Shown: positions 6,129-7,642 of the stretch, in pieces
Layout of the letters: every line of letters starts with the position of its first letter
Numbering within the stretch: position 1 is the first letter of the stretch
DNA from: Miltoncostaeales bacterium
GTDB lineage: Bacteria; Actinomycetota; Thermoleophilia; Miltoncostaeales; Miltoncostaeaceae
DNA length: 7,642 nt
Direction of reading: 5' to 3'
Assembly: GCA_030829765.1 (NCBI GenBank)
Contig: JAUROO010000042.1
Coordinates: forward strand, 1-7,642
Program-made: the position numbers and the translations under genes
The notes under the pieces: generated by a model
Told to the model about the DNA's origin: nothing
Seen by the model: only the letters and a program-made list of their open reading frames with translations
Database searches by the model: none

Positions 6129-6569
6129 ATGAACACGCGAAACCATCTCACCCTCGTCCCCGCCATCGACGACGGGGCACCCGCCCAGGACCTGCGCGCC
6201 ATGCCGCGCAGGAGCACCACCGCACGTCGCCCTCCGGGCGGCAGGGCCGCAGGTCTGGCGGCACTGGCCGCGGGCCTCACCCTGGGGCTGGCGCTGGGCG
6301 CCGTGGCAACCCTCGTCACCCACCCGGGCACGTTCGGCACCCTTCTGCTGCCGGTGGCCGGCGCGGCCGGGCTCACGCTGGCAGCCGCATTCCGCAGCCG
6401 CCGGGTAGCGCAGCGCCGCCGGCGCGCCGCGCGCGTGCGGCTCGAGCGCGAGCACATGCGCCAGCGGGCCCTCCTGCCCAAACCCGTCCTGCTCCACTCC
6501 CGCACCAGTTTCCGTCCCGTTCTGGTGCCGGACGAGTCCGTCGCGACGCCCATCCGGCGCGCGGCGTAG
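6129..6569 (+). CDS. Small two-helix membrane protein of unknown family, probably SOS-regulated
   Basis: The family of this 146-residue protein was not recognised. An Arg-rich N-terminus (25-39) is followed by two hydrophobic helices (about 40-64 and 69-88) joined by a short loop, THPGTFG, then a strongly basic segment, RSRRVAQRRRRAARVRLERE (89-108), and a tail rich in Pro and Leu (115-146). By the positive-inside rule both ends should be cytoplasmic, giving a hairpin in the membrane. No LysM domain, catalytic motif or signal peptidase site was seen. ATG 6129 is preferred because a -10 box lies 7 bases upstream. An in-frame GTG at 6084 would place both LexA boxes inside the gene. The gene is divergent from the division operon and ends in a strong hairpin, so it is probably monocistronic. 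A role in damage-induced division control is inferred only from the promoter and neighbours. Confidence 0.75.
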   Translation: MNTRNHLTLVPAIDDGAPAQDLRAMPRRSTTARRPPGGRAAGLAALAAGLTLGLALGAVATLVTHPGTFGTLLLPVAGAAGLTLAAAFRSRRVAQRRRRAARVRLEREHMRQRALLPKPVLLHSRTSFRPVLVPDESVATPIRRAA

Positions 6570-6617
6570 GCCGTCGGGCGCCCGGGAGCGCTGCTCCCGC
6601 CCCGGGCGCCCGACGGC
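6570..6617 (+). terminator. Perfect 17-bp hairpin, U-less terminator
   Basis: Arms at 6570-6586 and 6601-6617 are fully complementary over 17 bp. The 14-base loop can fold further through GAGC and GCTC. It starts one base after the stop codon of the small membrane gene. No T-run follows, as in the U-less intrinsic terminators reported for high-GC actinobacteria. It separates that gene from the next plus-strand gene. Confidence 0.75.
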
Positions 6618-6640
6618 ATGTGTCACCACCGGATCGGGGG

Positions 6641-6670
6641 GTGCCACGGAAGCGCCGCGCGCGCTATGTT
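6641..6670 (+). promoter_or_regulatory. Promoter of the metallophosphoesterase gene, probably leaderless
   Basis: GTGCCA (6641-6646, four of six matches to TTGACA) is followed after 18 bases by TATGTT (6665-6670), a TANNNT -10. The GTG start lies six bases later, so the transcript should begin at or next to the start codon. There is no Shine-Dalgarno at normal spacing. Confidence 0.5.
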
Positions 6671-6676
6671 CGCCGG

Positions 6677-7354
6677 GTGAGCGACGCCCCGCGGCTGGCC
6701 ATCTTCGGCGACATCCACGCCAACCTGCCGGCACTGGATGCGGTACTCGAGTCCATCGCCGCCGCGGGCATCACGGACGGCATCATCACCGGCGATATCG
6801 TGCTCCGTGGCCTGCAGCCCGAGAAGTGCGTGACACGGGTGCGGAAGACGGGCTGGCCGTGCGTGGAGGGCAACACCGACCGGCGGGTCGTCGGCAAGAA
6901 GGTGAAGCCCAAGACGAACCCGCGCGATATGCGCCCCGGCACCCGCACGTGGACCAAGACCATGCTCAGCCAGAAGTCACTCGACTGGCTGGATGGGCTG
7001 CCAGCAGTGGTGGAGGCGAACCTGGGGCCCCACCGGGTCGTCGCAGTGCACGGCGACCAGACCGTTCCCCCCGGAATGGTGGATCACGGAGCGGACGACC
7101 ACCAGATCATCGCGACGATGGACGCTCTGGGCGCGGATGTGCTGATCACCGCCCACACACACTCGCCCATGCTGCGGTGGGTGGACGGGCGACTCGTGGT
7201 GAACCCGGGCAGCGTGGGCGAGGGCACCGCCGAAGACCAACGCCCCTCATGGGCATGGCTGGAGGCCGGGGACAACGGAATCCACGCGGCCATCGAGCAT
7301 GTGGACGCCGCGCTTGCACCACCGCGCGACGCCGCCCACCGCAAGGGCGAGTAG
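6677..7354 (+). CDS. Calcineurin-like metallophosphoesterase, YfcE/MJ0936-like
   Basis: This 225-residue protein is close to the minimal size of the single-domain family. It carries the dinuclear metal-site motifs in order: GDIHAN (11-16; D12, H14), GDIVLRG (39-45; D40), GNTD (65-68; N66), VHGD (124-127; H125) and AHTHSP (159-164; H160, H162), followed by VVNPGSVG (174-181), typical of the YfcE-like branch. All metal-ligand positions are present. AHTH replaces the more common GHTH. Related proteins hydrolyse phosphodiesters or phosphomonoesters and are usually cytosolic. The natural substrate cannot be read from the sequence. The GTG start is set by the -10 box six bases upstream; the ATG at 6666 is out of frame and stops after four codons. 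The gene has its own promoter and sits behind a terminator, so it is not obviously linked to the dcw cluster. Confidence 0.92.
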   Translation: MSDAPRLAIFGDIHANLPALDAVLESIAAAGITDGIITGDIVLRGLQPEKCVTRVRKTGWPCVEGNTDRRVVGKKVKPKTNPRDMRPGTRTWTKTMLSQKSLDWLDGLPAVVEANLGPHRVVAVHGDQTVPPGMVDHGADDHQIIATMDALGADVLITAHTHSPMLRWVDGRLVVNPGSVGEGTAEDQRPSWAWLEAGDNGIHAAIEHVDAALAPPRDAAHRKGE

Positions 7355-7360
7355 GGCGGT

Positions 7361-7378
7361 CGCGCCCGGCAGGGCGCG
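7361..7378. terminator. Short hairpin between convergent genes
   Basis: CGCGCCC and GGGCGCG pair perfectly over 7 bp around a GGCA loop, 6 bases after the phosphoesterase stop and 8 bases before the end of the convergent gene. It could act in both directions. No T-run is present, so this is a plausible but modest prediction. Confidence 0.45.
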
Positions 7379-7386
7379 CGGGGGCC

Positions 7387-7642
7387 TCAGCCCGGCACGG
7401 ACCGGGCCAGCGCCACCAGCTGCCCGCCGCGGCCCGTCAGCCGCGCAGCGGCGGCAACGGGAACCATCGCTGCGGCAAGCGCACGCCCGGCCAGCGCGCG
7501 GCGCGGGTTCACCTGCGGGTCGAGCCCGGGCGCCATGGAGAATGCCAGCCCGGACGGGTAGCCCCACCCACCGCGCGTGCCAAGGTCCTCCACTGCAAGG
7601 CCGGCGGCGCCCAGCACGATGCGCAGCGACTCGCCATCCAGG
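7387..7642 (-). CDS. Probable class I SAM-dependent methyltransferase, C-terminal end (cut by right edge)
   Basis: The last 84 or so residues of a protein that begins outside the window are visible, running LDGESLRIVLGAAGLAVEDL...GRGGQLVALARSVPG. The pattern of a helix leading into 'AG-x-x-V' and a final strand 'GxGGxLVALAR' resembles the C-terminus of methyltransferases of the Methyltransf_11/23 type, where the segment 'tLr.lL..aGF.v' is common. The SAM-binding motifs would lie upstream and cannot be checked. Between them is a stretch with Ala-rich helices (LAGRALAAAMVPVAAAARL). The gene is convergent with the phosphoesterase gene. An internal GTG at 7617 is in frame but is not a likely start, because the frame stays open to the edge. 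The reading frame is well supported, the function only moderately. Confidence 0.6.
   Translation of the reverse strand, partial: LDGESLRIVLGAAGLAVEDLGTRGGWGYPSGLAFSMAPGLDPQVNPRRALAGRALAAAMVPVAAAARLTGRGGQLVALARSVPG

Noticed and set aside
6123..6134. GTTC-GCAT-GAAC inverted arms at the ATG of the small gene
   Set aside because: The arms are in the opposite order to a LexA operator, and the right arm is the start of the coding sequence. It is probably a by-product of box 2.
6660..6671. GTTC half-site at the phosphoesterase promoter, looked at as a third LexA box
   Set aside because: The left arm is CGCG instead of GAAC, so only a 4-base half-site remains, which is expected by chance.
5955..6734. 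Minus-strand frame of 259 codons opposite the small membrane gene
   Set aside because: It crosses the divergent promoter, the hairpin and the start of the phosphoesterase gene, and shows no recognisable motif or ribosome site.
7247..7567. Minus-strand frame of 106 codons across the convergent gene ends
   Set aside because: It overlaps both the phosphoesterase 3' end and the methyltransferase-like gene in another frame, and its sequence is Arg/Ala/Gly shadow-like with no motif.

Overview
The window is very GC-rich. From position 1 to about 5.94 kb it is a tightly packed division and cell-wall (dcw) cluster read on the minus strand. In transcription order it runs mraZ, rsmH (mraW), an ftsL-like gene, ftsI (class B penicillin-binding protein), murE, and murF, which is cut by the left edge. 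This gene order, the GC content, the MurE DNPR motif of diaminopimelate-adding enzymes and the cysteine-bearing RsmH C-terminus suggest an actinomycete-type bacterium (Actinomycetota). A deep lineage such as Thermoleophilia is possible, but that placement is only an impression.

The cluster looks like one transcript. mraZ/rsmH, rsmH/ftsL and murE/murF each overlap by the 4 bases ATGA. ftsI starts at a TTG with a near-ideal Shine-Dalgarno 32 bases inside ftsL. Only ftsI and murE are separated, by 25 bases. Upstream of mraZ, TGGG(G) repeats on the minus strand overlap a possible promoter and are candidate MraZ operators. The operon supplies the transcriptional regulator (MraZ), a 16S rRNA methyltransferase (RsmH), septal synthesis and divisome parts (FtsL, FtsI), and the enzymes adding residue 3 and the terminal dipeptide to the peptidoglycan stem peptide (MurE, MurF).

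Divergent from mraZ, across a 184-base intergenic region, is a 146-residue two-helix membrane protein of unknown family (6129-6569, plus strand). Its promoter carries a perfect LexA/SOS core, GAAC-N4-GTTC, and a second near-match that overlaps a TANNNT -10 box placed exactly 7 bases before the ATG. It therefore looks like a leaderless, SOS-controlled membrane gene next to the division cluster. A damage-induced division inhibitor is the natural hypothesis, functionally analogous to YneA, DivS or ChiZ but not similar in sequence. This is the most interesting part of the window.

A perfect 17-bp hairpin ends that gene. A second probable leaderless gene follows on the plus strand (6677-7354), encoding a YfcE/calcineurin-like metallophosphoesterase. 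It converges, across a small hairpin, on the C-terminal end of a probable SAM-dependent methyltransferase read on the minus strand and cut by the right edge. No tRNA, rRNA, CRISPR array or mobile element was seen.
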